From positions 1-64,000 of the forward strand of contig CANRMA010000002.1 of NCBI GenBank assembly GCA_947631625.1: 64,000 nucleotides of DNA, in the 5' to 3' direction. This stretch comes from an uncultured Lachnospiraceae bacterium (GTDB taxonomy: Bacteria > Bacillota > Clostridia > Lachnospirales > Lachnospiraceae). The notes beneath the pieces were generated by a model. The model was not told the origin of the DNA, did no database searches, and saw nothing but the letters and a program-made list of their open reading frames with translations. Within the stretch, counting starts at the first letter, position 1. Each line of letters starts with the position of its first letter. Shown here one piece after another: positions 36,221 to 45,954 of the stretch. Position numbers and translations under genes: made by a program.

Positions 36221-36384
36221 TTGTCAATTCCCTTTTGATACGTTACAATTATTGCAAATCATGATTTTCTAAATTGTGATTTGAAAGGGGAAATCATTGT
36301 CTTTATTTAAACGATCATGATGAGACATTATTTTTGTATTCGTTGAGTGATGTTGTAAACGTCAATTTATAGTTAAAAGTGGTA
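36221..36384 (+). pseudogene. Internally deleted copy of the DUF234 ATPase gene
   Basis: The promoter (TTGTCA 36221-36226, 17-bp spacer, TACAAT 36244-36249), the palindrome (36255-36267 with 36271-36283) and the ribosome site match 6917-6990 at about 87 percent. Then TTTATT, equal to the first codons of the ATPase gene, joins directly to TAAACGATCATGATGAG, and about 70 bases (from 36308) are identical to 8389-8458, the end of that gene. Some 1.38 kb of coding sequence is missing. It marks the right edge of the AT-rich block. The rest of the 36195-36425 gap holds only the next ribosome site. Confidence 0.88.
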
Positions 36385-36425
36385 AATCTAACATGCAGTA
36401 AAAAATCAAAGAAGGATATCAAACC

Positions 36426-38987
36426 ATGCGTAACTTTCAAAAGCAGCAGCTTTTAGATATTATATCAAGTTTACACATACTTCATCAGGAAATCAAAGAC
36501 AGGTTGGTTAAGAGAGAATATCCCACTGTGCAAAATGCTCTTTCCGACGCTCAGGAAGCGGCTATACAGATGGGTGAAGCTATTGAGATGCTTGAAGGGG
36601 AAGGAACGGAAGCAGTATCATATCTGGAGAAATACTGTGAGAAGTTATACCATGCGAGTATTCAGATGGAAGAGTCCGCGCCACAGAAGATATATAAAAC
36701 ATTGGAAAGTATTTTGATCAAAGCGGAAAATGCAGTGAATCATATCAAAGTGCGGAAAGAAGTAGTGTTTTTTCCATATAAAGCCAGTATGTGGGATTCT
36801 CTTGAGAGCGTATATATTGCTGCAAAAGAGGATAAGGACTGTGATGCATATGTTGTCCCTATTCCTTATTATGACAAAAATCCGGACGGAAGTCTTGCAG
36901 CAATGTATTATGAAGGAAATGAGTATCCAAAGAATATAGAAATAACGGATTACAGAACTTATGATCCGGAAGAACGAAGACCTGACGCAATCTTCATACA
37001 TAATCCTTATGATGATTGGAACCATGTTACCAGTGTACCGGATAGGTATTTTAGCAAAAATCTTAAGAATTACACAGACTGTCTGGTATATATACCTTAT
37101 TTCATATTAAAAGACATTGAACCGGATGATGCAGCGGCAATAGAAGGAATGAAACATTTCTGTTTTGTTCCGGGAACTATTTATGCAGACAAAGTAATAG
37201 TTCAGTCTGAAAATATGCGCCGTATATACATTAACGAGTATTTAAAAGAGGCAAAGTCTCTGGGACTTCCTGCAGACAGGGAAGACTTGGAAAATAGGAT
37301 ACTTGGTATTGGTTCGCCTAAACTTGATAAGGTACGGAATGTGTCAAAAGAAGACCTGGATATTCCGGGCGAATGGCTTAAAGTTATAAGAAAATCAGAC
37401 GGAACCCGGAAAAAGATCGTATTTTATAATACCAGTATTAATGCTCTGCTCAGGCATGATGAAGAGATGCTTGCCAAAATGGAAAGCGTTTTTAATGTAT
37501 TTAAGAAGTATCAGGATGAAATCGCGTTGTTATGGAGACCTCATCCGTTGATACCCAATACGATTAAATCTATGCGCCCGCAATTATGGATAGAATATCA
37601 GAAGATAGTAGAAAATTATAAAAAAGAAGGTTGGGGAATTTATGATGACAGCGCAGATATGGATAGAGCTGTATTAATTTCTGATGCGTATTATGGGGAT
37701 GGAAGCAGTATAGTGCAGGTATATGCCCAAACGGGCAAACCTATACTTATGCAGAATGTGGAATGTGTTGATGATGATAAAGAGGATAAAAATGCTTTGG
37801 AGAAAAAAATGATATTGAGCCGAGCATTTTATTATGGATGCGTTATTGAAGATGACACTGTTTATTTTTCATTGGCTAATTACAATGCGGTATGCAGAGC
37901 GAAATATATGCAAAACCATTTGGAAATCCTTGATGTATTTCCAAATGTAAAGGCTGATGCGCGCAGGCCGTACCCGGGAATATATAAGCATGAAAACAGA
38001 CTGATATTTTTTCCTACAATAAATGAGAAAAATGAAATTATGGTTTACAACATTGCAGATCGCACATTTACAGGTATAAAAAATAATAAAGATTTAGACT
38101 GCAATAATGTTGCAAGACAGATATTTGAATATGATAAAAACATATATTTTATTTCTACATTGACAGGTGAAATAAATCGTATCAACATGGATGAACTGTC
38201 AATTGATAATGTCGTTCCCGCGGTGTGTTCGGGGAAAACAGTGATTGTCGGAGAAGTAACTGTATACAAAGATGATATGATATTTTACCCTGTTAATAGT
38301 AAAAAAATCTTATGCAGTTTTAGTTTACATAATGAAGAATTTAAATATTACGAGTATCCTGAAAACGTGTCATACATTGCAACATTATGTTTTAATAATG
38401 ATGAATTGTGGATAACCGGAACTGACAGAAAGTTATATGTATGGAAAGCAGGCGCAGAAACGGCAGATCCCTGTTCTGAATTTCCTTCGGATTTACAGCT
38501 TTTTTATAACGATGACAAGAATGCAACCCCATATTTTTTTAGTAGTTTTGTTTATAAAGATTGTTTATGGTTATTTCCGGATTATTGCGATAAGATTTTA
38601 AATTACAATTTAGTATCGGGACAGTTTAGTATATTAGAAATAAGTGGCGAAGAGGAAAAAGCAGGAAAAGAAAAGGGACGCTTTTTCATGCATAAATATG
38701 CTTTTGTGAAAAAGTTTGATGATAAGGCGTATTTTTTGTCAGCCAAGACCCGTATATTGTATGAATTGTGTTTAGAGACAAATGAAATAAGTAAGCATTC
38801 TTTTAATTCAGAGGGTAAATATAAAGACGAGATTTATCCGAAATCCATAGAAGGAGCAGTAATGGAAAGATACGATATAATAAATCTTGAGGAATATTTG
38901 ATATATGTGTTAAAAAAAGATAGAAAAATTTGTTTTGAGAAAAAAGATATTGTTGGAAAGAAGATATATGAAAGTATAGTCATTTAA
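36426..38987 (+). CDS. CDP-glycerol glycerophosphotransferase-like protein with C-terminal beta-propeller-like region
   Basis: 853 aa. Residues 1-105 are helical and probably coiled coil. Residues about 108-450 have a GT-B fold resembling TagB/TagF-type glycerophosphotransferases (VVFFPYKASMWDSLES, LLWRPHPLIP, ISDAYYGDGSSIV). Residues about 460-853 form repeated blades of short strands (RLIFFPTINEKNEIMVYNI; DMIFYPVNSKKILCSF), like a Kelch/WD-type propeller. GAAGGATATC precedes ATG 36426. It may transfer a glycerol-phosphate-like group while the propeller binds glycan. Function is inferred from fold. Confidence 0.65.
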   Translation: MRNFQKQQLLDIISSLHILHQEIKDRLVKREYPTVQNALSDAQEAAIQMGEAIEMLEGEGTEAVSYLEKYCEKLYHASIQMEESAPQKIYKTLESILIKAENAVNHIKVRKEVVFFPYKASMWDSLESVYIAAKEDKDCDAYVVPIPYYDKNPDGSLAAMYYEGNEYPKNIEITDYRTYDPEERRPDAIFIHNPYDDWNHVTSVPDRYFSKNLKNYTDCLVYIPYFILKDIEPDDAAAIEGMKHFCFVPGTIYADKVIVQSENMRRIYINEYLKEAKSLGLPADREDLENRILGIGSPKLDKVRNVSKEDLDIPGEWLKVIRKSDGTRKKIVFYNTSINALLRHDEEMLAKMESVFNVFKKYQDEIALLWRPHPLIPNTIKSMRPQLWIEYQKIVENYKKEGWGIYDDSADMDRAVLISDAYYGDGSSIVQVYAQTGKPILMQNVECVDDDKEDKNALEKKMILSRAFYYGCVIEDDTVYFSLANYNAVCRAKYMQNHLEILDVFPNVKADARRPYPGIYKHENRLIFFPTINEKNEIMVYNIADRTFTGIKNNKDLDCNNVARQIFEYDKNIYFISTLTGEINRINMDELSIDNVVPAVCSGKTVIVGEVTVYKDDMIFYPVNSKKILCSFSLHNEEFKYYEYPENVSYIATLCFNNDELWITGTDRKLYVWKAGAETADPCSEFPSDLQLFYNDDKNATPYFFSSFVYKDCLWLFPDYCDKILNYNLVSGQFSILEISGEEEKAGKEKGRFFMHKYAFVKKFDDKAYFLSAKTRILYELCLETNEISKHSFNSEGKYKDEIYPKSIEGAVMERYDIINLEEYLIYVLKKDRKICFEKKDIVGKKIYESIVI

Positions 38988-39033
38988 ACCCAATGTTAAC
39001 TTTGTTAAACATTACGAAAGGACAATATGTAAT

Positions 39034-40479
39034 ATGAATGTGGAAGAGTTTTTTGATTCTTTTTTACAATTTGAAGATGAATGTGGAATGTTTGATATAA
39101 GCATTGGTAATGTAAAAATCTGGCATCTTATACGCCGGCATTTATATTATGATCTTGCTGATGTATTTGGTGTTGTTTTGTCTTCACTGACAGGCGCATC
39201 AACGGGCGGGTATGGAGAAATTAATAAAACATGGAAAGATGTTTTGAGGGAAAAGGTAGTTTGTAATCAATTTTTAGCACACAGGAGAGATGTTCTTATC
39301 ATCCCTCAGGGACGAAAATATAGAGATAAAGGTGATTGTTATAGTTGCTATATTACAGGACGGCTTGAACGTGCCATGAAGAGGTCACATTACCTGTTGG
39401 ACGGTAAAAGCGTTGGGGGAGTATATCTTAAATGGAGAAGCAGAAATATATTGTATTTAAAGTGGGATGTGTTCTTGGAAATAAATAGAAAAAAGAAGTA
39501 TTATCAAGCCGGCAAACAGGAAGTGGAAGAAAAGATCATTGAACCTATTGAAAATTTTTATAATATCAGACTGGACTTAAAATGCAAGAGAAAGTGGTTA
39601 GCGTTAATAAATAATATATTAAGAGACAGAGATGGTTATATAAGTTATTTTGATTTTATGTTGAAAAGGATAAAGCCTAAGATTATCATACTGGCTTGTG
39701 CATATGATACATATAAAATGATTTTATGTGAAGTTGCCCAAAAAAGAAATATCCCGGTCATAGAATTGCAGCATGGGGCAATAGGAACATTGCATATAGC
39801 GTATAATTTTTTGAATAAAAGAAGACTGCCCAATTTTCCCTCTTATATTTTTACCTTCGGTCAGTTGGACAAGATAACTCCGAGATACCCTATTGATAAT
39901 GAGAGAATTATTCCGGTAGGTTATCCTGAACTGGAGAATAATTATAAGAAGTACTGCAGAGCGAATCAAAAGAAAGTAAACGGTAAAAAACAAATTCTTT
40001 TCGTATCTCAGGGCTTAACTGAGATAGCAAGATATGCAGAAAAAATTACCAATATGTTAGATATCAACCAATATAGGATCATATTTAAGCTGCATCCCAA
40101 AGAATATGGCAATTGGAAGCAGATTTATGGGAAATATTTACATAATCCTAATATTGAAGTGGTGGGAGATTATAATAAAACAATTTATAGTTATTTGGGC
40201 GAAGCGGATTGGGTAATAGGTAATTGTTCAACTACTTTGTATGAGGCAACTATGTTCAATACGAAGATAGCGATTATAAAGGACGCACAGTATTTGAATA
40301 TGAAGCCCTTATATGAAAATGGCCTTTGTCTGTTGGTTAATTCACCTGAAGAGTTAGCGGATAATATTATATCCGATGTTTTCAGAGCGAATACCGATCA
40401 AACTGTAAAGGTATTTGAAATGAACAGTATATCTAATATGTTGAAACAGATAGATAAAATAATTGAGAAAGATATATAA
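39034..40479 (+). CDS. GT-B capsule/glycan synthesis transferase-like protein
   Basis: 481 aa. The centre has IELQHGAIG and FTFGQLDK, the C-terminal half has FKLHPKEYGNW and GNCSTTLYEATMFNTKIAI, a pattern shared by capsule-polysaccharide and CDP-glycerol/Kdo-type GT-B transferases. The N-terminal 190 residues are family-specific. AAAGGACAA precedes ATG 39034. It could use a CMP- or CDP-activated donor made in block A, which fits the pathways present, but the donor is not evident from sequence. Confidence 0.65.
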   Translation: MNVEEFFDSFLQFEDECGMFDISIGNVKIWHLIRRHLYYDLADVFGVVLSSLTGASTGGYGEINKTWKDVLREKVVCNQFLAHRRDVLIIPQGRKYRDKGDCYSCYITGRLERAMKRSHYLLDGKSVGGVYLKWRSRNILYLKWDVFLEINRKKKYYQAGKQEVEEKIIEPIENFYNIRLDLKCKRKWLALINNILRDRDGYISYFDFMLKRIKPKIIILACAYDTYKMILCEVAQKRNIPVIELQHGAIGTLHIAYNFLNKRRLPNFPSYIFTFGQLDKITPRYPIDNERIIPVGYPELENNYKKYCRANQKKVNGKKQILFVSQGLTEIARYAEKITNMLDINQYRIIFKLHPKEYGNWKQIYGKYLHNPNIEVVGDYNKTIYSYLGEADWVIGNCSTTLYEATMFNTKIAIIKDAQYLNMKPLYENGLCLLVNSPEELADNIISDVFRANTDQTVKVFEMNSISNMLKQIDKIIEKDI

Positions 40480-40505
40480 AAGAATATTATAAAGAGGTAA
40501 ATATT

Positions 40506-41846
40506 ATGCCGGCAATATCTATTATCATGCCACTATATAATGCTTCAAAATATTTGGAAGACAGTATATTGAGCATACAGCGCCAGGTTTTTAAAGATTT
40601 TGAACTTATCTGTATTGACGACGGATCGTCAGACGACACATTGAAAATATTGAAGAGATTTCAAGAAAAAGACAAGCGCATAAGAATTTATGTAAATGAA
40701 GAGCGGCGTGGAGCAGCATATTCGAGGAATAGAGGTATGCATTATGCAAATGGGATGTATCTGTCTTTTCTGGACGGAGACGACATATTTGACGAAGCAA
40801 TGTTGGAAAAAGCTTATCAGGCAATGGAACAGCATCCAATCGACATAGTTATTTTCGAATATAAACATGTTGCAAGTGAATATATTAACCACAAACAGTT
40901 TATTTCACACAGCAGGGAATATATTGACAGATATTGCAGGCAACCGTTTAGTATCAAAGAACTTATGCCGGAAGAATTTATAAAGATTTCATCCAGTCCA
41001 TGTAACAAATTGTTACGAAGAAAGTTTATAGAGGATAATGAACTTGAATTTCAAACATTGTCATGCGCAAATGATATGTATTTTGTATGTATGGCGGTAA
41101 TGTTGGCATGTAAAATAATTTTTTTGGATGACAACAGGGTAATGGTGTATGCAAGAGACCATTTTGAACCTACGCGTATTTCATATAAAAGAGATCCTAT
41201 GTGTACATATATGGCATTGGAAAAAATTCAAAAAGAGTTAATTGAAAGAAATAAATTTGGTGAATTGTATAATTATTTTTATTACAGGGCCTATTTTAAT
41301 TTAAAGAATACATTTTTGATAAATACGGAAGAAAACGATAAAAAGGCGTTTTATGATTTTTTAAAAAAAGAGGGTATAGACAGGCTTAGAAATTCAGGCG
41401 GAGAGTACTATAAAAAAGTGGATGAATATATGCGTACGCGCTTAGAATGCTTTGAAAATATGGATTATGCTTCTAAGTGGTATGATTCAAATGATACTCT
41501 GAAAATTAATTTGTATAGAAACAAAAAGCGCATATTAGATTTGTTTATTATGTGTAAAACGAATGGCATGAATATAGGTATATGGGGAGCAGGATATTAT
41601 GGAGAAGCATTCTTAAATTATATACAGCAAATCGGACTGTCTGTATATGCAGTAATAGATAAGTCTAAGGATAAGCAGGGATATGAATTGCTCGGATATA
41701 AAATATGCTCGCCGGAGGATGTATGTGATGACGTACAACTTATTATTGTAACAGGTATATCTATATATGAGGAAGTATTAAAAGAATTAGATGGAAGAGA
41801 TATTGAAGTTATTAGCCTATGTAAATTTTTGAATATGATTGTGTAA
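40506..41846 (+). CDS. Family 2 glycosyltransferase with C-terminal Rossmann module
   Basis: 446 aa. Residues 1-230 are a GT2 GT-A domain (ISIIMPLYNASKYLEDSI, CIDDGSSDDTL, LDGDDIFDEAML with DxD). Residues about 350-446 are the recurring small Rossmann module (IGIWGAGYYGEAFLNYI, then VIDKSKDKQG). The gene at 42368 is a close paralogue with identical layout. GAGGTAA lies before ATG 40506. It should add a sugar to the glycan; the role of the module is unknown. Confidence 0.85.
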   Translation: MPAISIIMPLYNASKYLEDSILSIQRQVFKDFELICIDDGSSDDTLKILKRFQEKDKRIRIYVNEERRGAAYSRNRGMHYANGMYLSFLDGDDIFDEAMLEKAYQAMEQHPIDIVIFEYKHVASEYINHKQFISHSREYIDRYCRQPFSIKELMPEEFIKISSSPCNKLLRRKFIEDNELEFQTLSCANDMYFVCMAVMLACKIIFLDDNRVMVYARDHFEPTRISYKRDPMCTYMALEKIQKELIERNKFGELYNYFYYRAYFNLKNTFLINTEENDKKAFYDFLKKEGIDRLRNSGGEYYKKVDEYMRTRLECFENMDYASKWYDSNDTLKINLYRNKKRILDLFIMCKTNGMNIGIWGAGYYGEAFLNYIQQIGLSVYAVIDKSKDKQGYELLGYKICSPEDVCDDVQLIIVTGISIYEEVLKELDGRDIEVISLCKFLNMIV

Positions 41847-41875
41847 CTAAGTATTTTATTTTGGAGGGAATTGAA

Positions 41876-42352
41876 ATGAAAAAAGGAATTGTATCGGTTA
41901 TATCTACAATTGTAGGAGCAGCCGCCGGAGCAGGAGCGGCAGGCACAATCAAAGATAAGGAAGTAAAGAAATGGAAAGATTATTCCAATAAGCATCTGGC
42001 ATTGTACAAAATGATGTGTAAATGGGTGGAGGTTAAACAGGATGGCAAGAACCTTTCTGTTTATTTTGAAAATAACGGATATAAGAAAATTGCCATATAT
42101 GGAATGAGTTTTGCGGGTGAGGTTTTGTTGGAAGAATTGGGCGGAACAGGCATAGAGGTCGCTTACGGGATAGACCGGAATGCGGACAGGCTCTTTGCAG
42201 ATATTGATATCGTATCAGCGGATGATGATCTGGAGCCTGTGGATGTTATTGTTGTCACACCAATAACGTTTTTTGATGAAATAGAGGAAAATCTGAGTGA
42301 GAAGGTAAGCTGCCCGGTAATTTCTTTGGAGGATATTTTGGATGAGGTTTAA
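41876..42352 (+). CDS. Stand-alone Rossmann-module protein with hydrophobic N-terminus
   Basis: 158 aa. The N-terminus (GIVSVISTIVGAAAGAGAAG) is a small-residue-rich membrane or signal-anchor segment. Residues about 55-158 are the same nucleotide-binding module as in the neighbours (IAIYGMSFAGEVLLEEL, YGIDRNAD). TTGGAGGGAA precedes ATG 41876; TTG 41861 is a less likely start. It has no catalytic domain of its own, so it may be a partner or scaffold for the two flanking glycosyltransferases. Confidence 0.6.
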   Translation: MKKGIVSVISTIVGAAAGAGAAGTIKDKEVKKWKDYSNKHLALYKMMCKWVEVKQDGKNLSVYFENNGYKKIAIYGMSFAGEVLLEELGGTGIEVAYGIDRNADRLFADIDIVSADDDLEPVDVIVVTPITFFDEIEENLSEKVSCPVISLEDILDEV

Positions 42353-42367
42353 GAGGAGGATAGTTTT

Positions 42368-43705
42368 ATGCCGGCCATATCAATTATTATGCCTTTATAT
42401 AATGCAGAAAAATACCTTAAGGAAAGCTTAATAAGTATACAAAATCAGGTGTTTACTGATTATGAATTAATTTGTATAAATGATGCTTCTACAGACTCAA
42501 CGCTTGAAATAGTAAACGAATTTAAACGTAGGGACAAACGGATTAAAGTGCATTCGAATACTGAACGCAGCGGGGCTGCCATATCAAGAAATTATGGTAT
42601 TCATGCAGCTTGTGGCAAATATCTTTCTTTTTTGGATGGAGATGATATTTTCGACGAAATGTTGTTGGAGAATGCATATCGCTGTGCAGAAGCAACAGAT
42701 GCGGATATTGTAATGTTCGATGCTAAGCATGTGCCGTCAGATTCTATCTATAATAAGCTGAAAGTAGTACATAGTGATGAATTTGTAAATAAATATTGTA
42801 AAAGGGTATTTTCCATACAAGAGGATGAACCATATGAAGTTATGAAGTGGTTAGATGCTCCATGGAACAAACTATATAAAAGTGATTTGGTTAAAAAAAA
42901 TAGCATTGAATTTCAGAATTTACCATGTTTCAATGATGTTTGCTTTGTCAGTCTGTGTATTATGACCGCTCAAAGAGTTATTTTTAAGGATACACCCAAT
43001 ATTATGGTGTACGTCCGGGATCATTTTGTCCCTACAAGGATATCATTTGACAGAGATCCTATGTGTGGTTACTATGCTATGTTTGAGTTGTGTGATCAAT
43101 TGTTGAAAAGAAATCGTTTTGATAAGCTATATGAACATTATTATGTCAGACTTTTTTATGTATTGACGGTTATAGTTTCAAATACTAAAAACGAGCAGCG
43201 TAGATTAGAATTTTATAATTTTCTGAAAAGAGAAGGAATACGTAATATAAGATCAATATCAGAAAGTTATTACTTAGATATGAATGAACATACCCGTAAA
43301 CTTCTTGAGCAATTTGAAGTTAAAAATTATGAAACAGGATGGTATTTGAAATCTTTTAAGTTTGAAATTTATTTATATTATCAGGCTGATGCTGTTTTTA
43401 AGATGTTTAATGATTTTAACAATAGTAATAATAAAATTGGTGTATGGGGAGCAGGAAAAAACGGAGAAGTTTTTTTGGAATTTTGTTATCAATATAATCT
43501 AAAAGTAGACGCAGTAATTGATATATCAGAAGAAAAGCAAGGAAATGTAATTAGTACATATATGGTAGTATCACCGGAAGAATGTTTGGATAGTATTCAA
43601 GTTATATTGGTCACACCGAACTCAATATGTGAGAAGGTTAAAGAAACCGTAGGAGAAAGAAATATAAAGATAATTGATTTACCCAAGTTTCTTAATATTA
43701 TTTGA
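42368..43705 (+). CDS. Family 2 glycosyltransferase with C-terminal Rossmann module (paralogue)
   Basis: 445 aa, paralogue of the gene at 40506: ISIIMPLYNAEKYLKESL, CINDASTDSTL, LDGDDIFDEMLL, then a module with IGVWGAGKNGEVFLEF and VIDISEEKQG. AAGAGGA precedes ATG 42368. The shared ends and diverged middle suggest duplication followed by change in acceptor or donor specificity. Confidence 0.85.
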   Translation: MPAISIIMPLYNAEKYLKESLISIQNQVFTDYELICINDASTDSTLEIVNEFKRRDKRIKVHSNTERSGAAISRNYGIHAACGKYLSFLDGDDIFDEMLLENAYRCAEATDADIVMFDAKHVPSDSIYNKLKVVHSDEFVNKYCKRVFSIQEDEPYEVMKWLDAPWNKLYKSDLVKKNSIEFQNLPCFNDVCFVSLCIMTAQRVIFKDTPNIMVYVRDHFVPTRISFDRDPMCGYYAMFELCDQLLKRNRFDKLYEHYYVRLFYVLTVIVSNTKNEQRRLEFYNFLKREGIRNIRSISESYYLDMNEHTRKLLEQFEVKNYETGWYLKSFKFEIYLYYQADAVFKMFNDFNNSNNKIGVWGAGKNGEVFLEFCYQYNLKVDAVIDISEEKQGNVISTYMVVSPEECLDSIQVILVTPNSICEKVKETVGERNIKIIDLPKFLNII

Positions 43706-43728
43706 GTTTGGGGAGTAGAGGATAAAAT

Positions 43729-44748
43729 ATGAGAGTAGTCTTATGGGGAGCAGGGCAGACTGCAGAATTGTATTGGCGGGAAATCAAAGAAAATTCGGGT
43801 GTCTTCAAGGATGATTACGTAGCATTTACAGATAATAATTCTGATTTATGGAATAAGGATTTTCATGGAATAAAAATCATAGCGCCTCAGGATATCCAAA
43901 AAGCAGATGCAGACTGTATTGTTATATTAAGTATATACGTTAATGATATACGCAATCAATTGAGTAAAGAATTAAATATAACGGAAGATATGATAAATAC
44001 TTTTGATGAGTATAAACGTAAGTGCCATTGTGAATGGGTTTATAGTAAAAAATATGGCGCTTTAAAGGATAAAAATGTAAACTCTGTTTTTAATTTAGAC
44101 AATCTTGCGGTATATACTGCAATTATGGGAAATTATGACGAATTAAAAGAGCCGCTTTTTGTATCAGACGAAATAAAGTATATTTGTTATACTAATAATC
44201 CAAAATTGAAATCAAATATATGGGAGATACGTTATGTAGAAAATACATATAAGAATAATACTTATATGGCGCGTCATATTAAAATTAATCCGCATAAGTT
44301 TTTAAGTGAATTTGATACGAGTGTATGGATTGACGGAAATTTTTTAATTCTGGACGATATAAGAAAATACATAAAAAAATATCAGTATAAGTCTAAAATT
44401 TTGTGTTTTCCACATTATACACGTGAATGCATCTGTGATGAGGTAGCAGCGTGTATAAATTTAAAAAAAGGAAACAAAAAAGATATGCTGTTTCAGGTAG
44501 TTGATTATCTTAAAGAAGGTTATCCCATAAATAATGGCTTATTTGAAACAGGCTGCATGATCCGTGCGCATAATGATGCAGAAGTAAAAGAATTGATGGA
44601 AGATTGGGAAAAGGAGATATTGAAGTATTCTATCCGTGATCAGCTGAGCTTTCCCTTTATATGTTGGAAAAATCAATTTGAACCTGATATTTGCGATGTA
44701 AATATATATCAAAATAATTGGTTAAAGTATTATAAACATAATTTTTAA
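43729..44748 (+). CDS. Rossmann module fused to a DUF616 glycosyltransferase-like domain
   Basis: 339 aa. Residues 1-95 are the recurring module (VVLWGAGQTAELYWREI). Residues about 120-335 match DUF616 (TOD1/MUCI70-like): AVYTAIMGNYDELKEP, WIDGNFLI as the acidic motif, and NNGLFETGCMIRAHND. The family is thought to be glycosyltransferases. Here the module is N-terminal, whereas in the two preceding genes it is C-terminal. Donor unknown. Confidence 0.78.
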   Translation: MRVVLWGAGQTAELYWREIKENSGVFKDDYVAFTDNNSDLWNKDFHGIKIIAPQDIQKADADCIVILSIYVNDIRNQLSKELNITEDMINTFDEYKRKCHCEWVYSKKYGALKDKNVNSVFNLDNLAVYTAIMGNYDELKEPLFVSDEIKYICYTNNPKLKSNIWEIRYVENTYKNNTYMARHIKINPHKFLSEFDTSVWIDGNFLILDDIRKYIKKYQYKSKILCFPHYTRECICDEVAACINLKKGNKKDMLFQVVDYLKEGYPINNGLFETGCMIRAHNDAEVKELMEDWEKEILKYSIRDQLSFPFICWKNQFEPDICDVNIYQNNWLKYYKHNF

Positions 44749-44783
44749 ATTCATTTTGTGTTTGGAGAATGTAAGAAAGATAT

Positions 44784-45926
44784 ATGAATCGTTTATGCAT
44801 ATACGTAACCTACAATAGAGAAAAAGAAATAAAAGAGTATATGGGATATATGATAAAGTCGCTTCGGCAATATACCACAACTATTTATGTAGTATGCAAT
44901 TATTCTGAAATACTGAGCGGAGAGAAATATATTAAGCCCTATGTGGATGGTATTTTTTACAGAGAGAATGTCGGCTTTGATGCAGGCGCATATAAGGATA
45001 TGCTCTGTACGATCCTTGGTTGGGGTGAAGTTTATAAGTATGATGAATTGATCCTTATGAATGATTCATTTGTGGGACCATTTTATGACTGGGGCAGTTA
45101 TTTTAACTTGATGAAAGATTCAGGGTGTGATTTCTGGGGGATGACGAGAAATTTCGGGGGAGAATATGAATCATTCATAGGAAAGTATGATACGCATGTG
45201 CAGAGTTATTTTCTTATGCTTTATGACAGTGTATTAAAAAGCAGTCAGTTTAGGGCATATTGGGAAGAATTGTCGTACCCTAAAACATATGAAGAAACGA
45301 TTTTTTATTTTGAGCATAAACTGAATAATCTTTTGAAAAGTGAAGGATTTTTGCCGATGACGCTTACTGATGCATGGGGATTAACTTTTAAATATAATGA
45401 AAATCCGTACCGTTTATATTCATTGGAATTGATAAGGGATTATAAGCTGCCGGTTTTAAAGAAAAAGAGTTTACAGATAGCTAATACAGGTTTTGAAAAT
45501 GCATTGGAGGCTGTTGAATTTTTACTGTCAAACAGATTATATCCCGCAAACTGGCTATGGGATCTGATAGATGGACAGTTTTACATAGAAAACTATGTTT
45601 CCGAAGGTATAAACTGTCTGGAATATTTTTGTACAAAGTATAAAAAAATATATATATACGGCGCCGGCGTATGCGGCAGAAATCTTGCACTTTATTTTGA
45701 TAAAAAGGGTTGGAGATATGATGGGTTTATTGTATCCGATACACACGGACAGTCGGTGGAGTGCTGCGCATTTAAAGATGCCTTGATTGATGAGGATACA
45801 GGAATTATAGTATCTGTTATTCATAAGAAAGCATCGGAAGAAATTGTTAGGGTAGTGGGGGAAAAATGCAAAAACGAACAAATATTTGTTATATATAACT
45901 GCAGATCACTAAGTATGCCGGATTAA
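44784..45926 (+). CDS. Rhamnan synthesis RgpF-family glycosyltransferase with C-terminal Rossmann module
   Basis: 380 aa. Residues 1-240 match RgpF-type proteins: CIYVTYNREKEIKEYM, RENVGFDAGAYKDML, LMNDSFVGPF and FWGMTRNF. Residues about 285-380 form the recurring module (KIYIYGAGVCGRNLALYF, then FIVSDTHGQS). RgpF proteins take part in rhamnose-glucose polysaccharide assembly, probably as glycosyltransferases. AGAATGTAAGAAAG precedes ATG 44784. Confidence 0.82.
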   Translation: MNRLCIYVTYNREKEIKEYMGYMIKSLRQYTTTIYVVCNYSEILSGEKYIKPYVDGIFYRENVGFDAGAYKDMLCTILGWGEVYKYDELILMNDSFVGPFYDWGSYFNLMKDSGCDFWGMTRNFGGEYESFIGKYDTHVQSYFLMLYDSVLKSSQFRAYWEELSYPKTYEETIFYFEHKLNNLLKSEGFLPMTLTDAWGLTFKYNENPYRLYSLELIRDYKLPVLKKKSLQIANTGFENALEAVEFLLSNRLYPANWLWDLIDGQFYIENYVSEGINCLEYFCTKYKKIYIYGAGVCGRNLALYFDKKGWRYDGFIVSDTHGQSVECCAFKDALIDEDTGIIVSVIHKKASEEIVRVVGEKCKNEQIFVIYNCRSLSMPD

Positions 45927-45954
45927 TTAAATAATAGTAAAGGCAGGAATTCAT

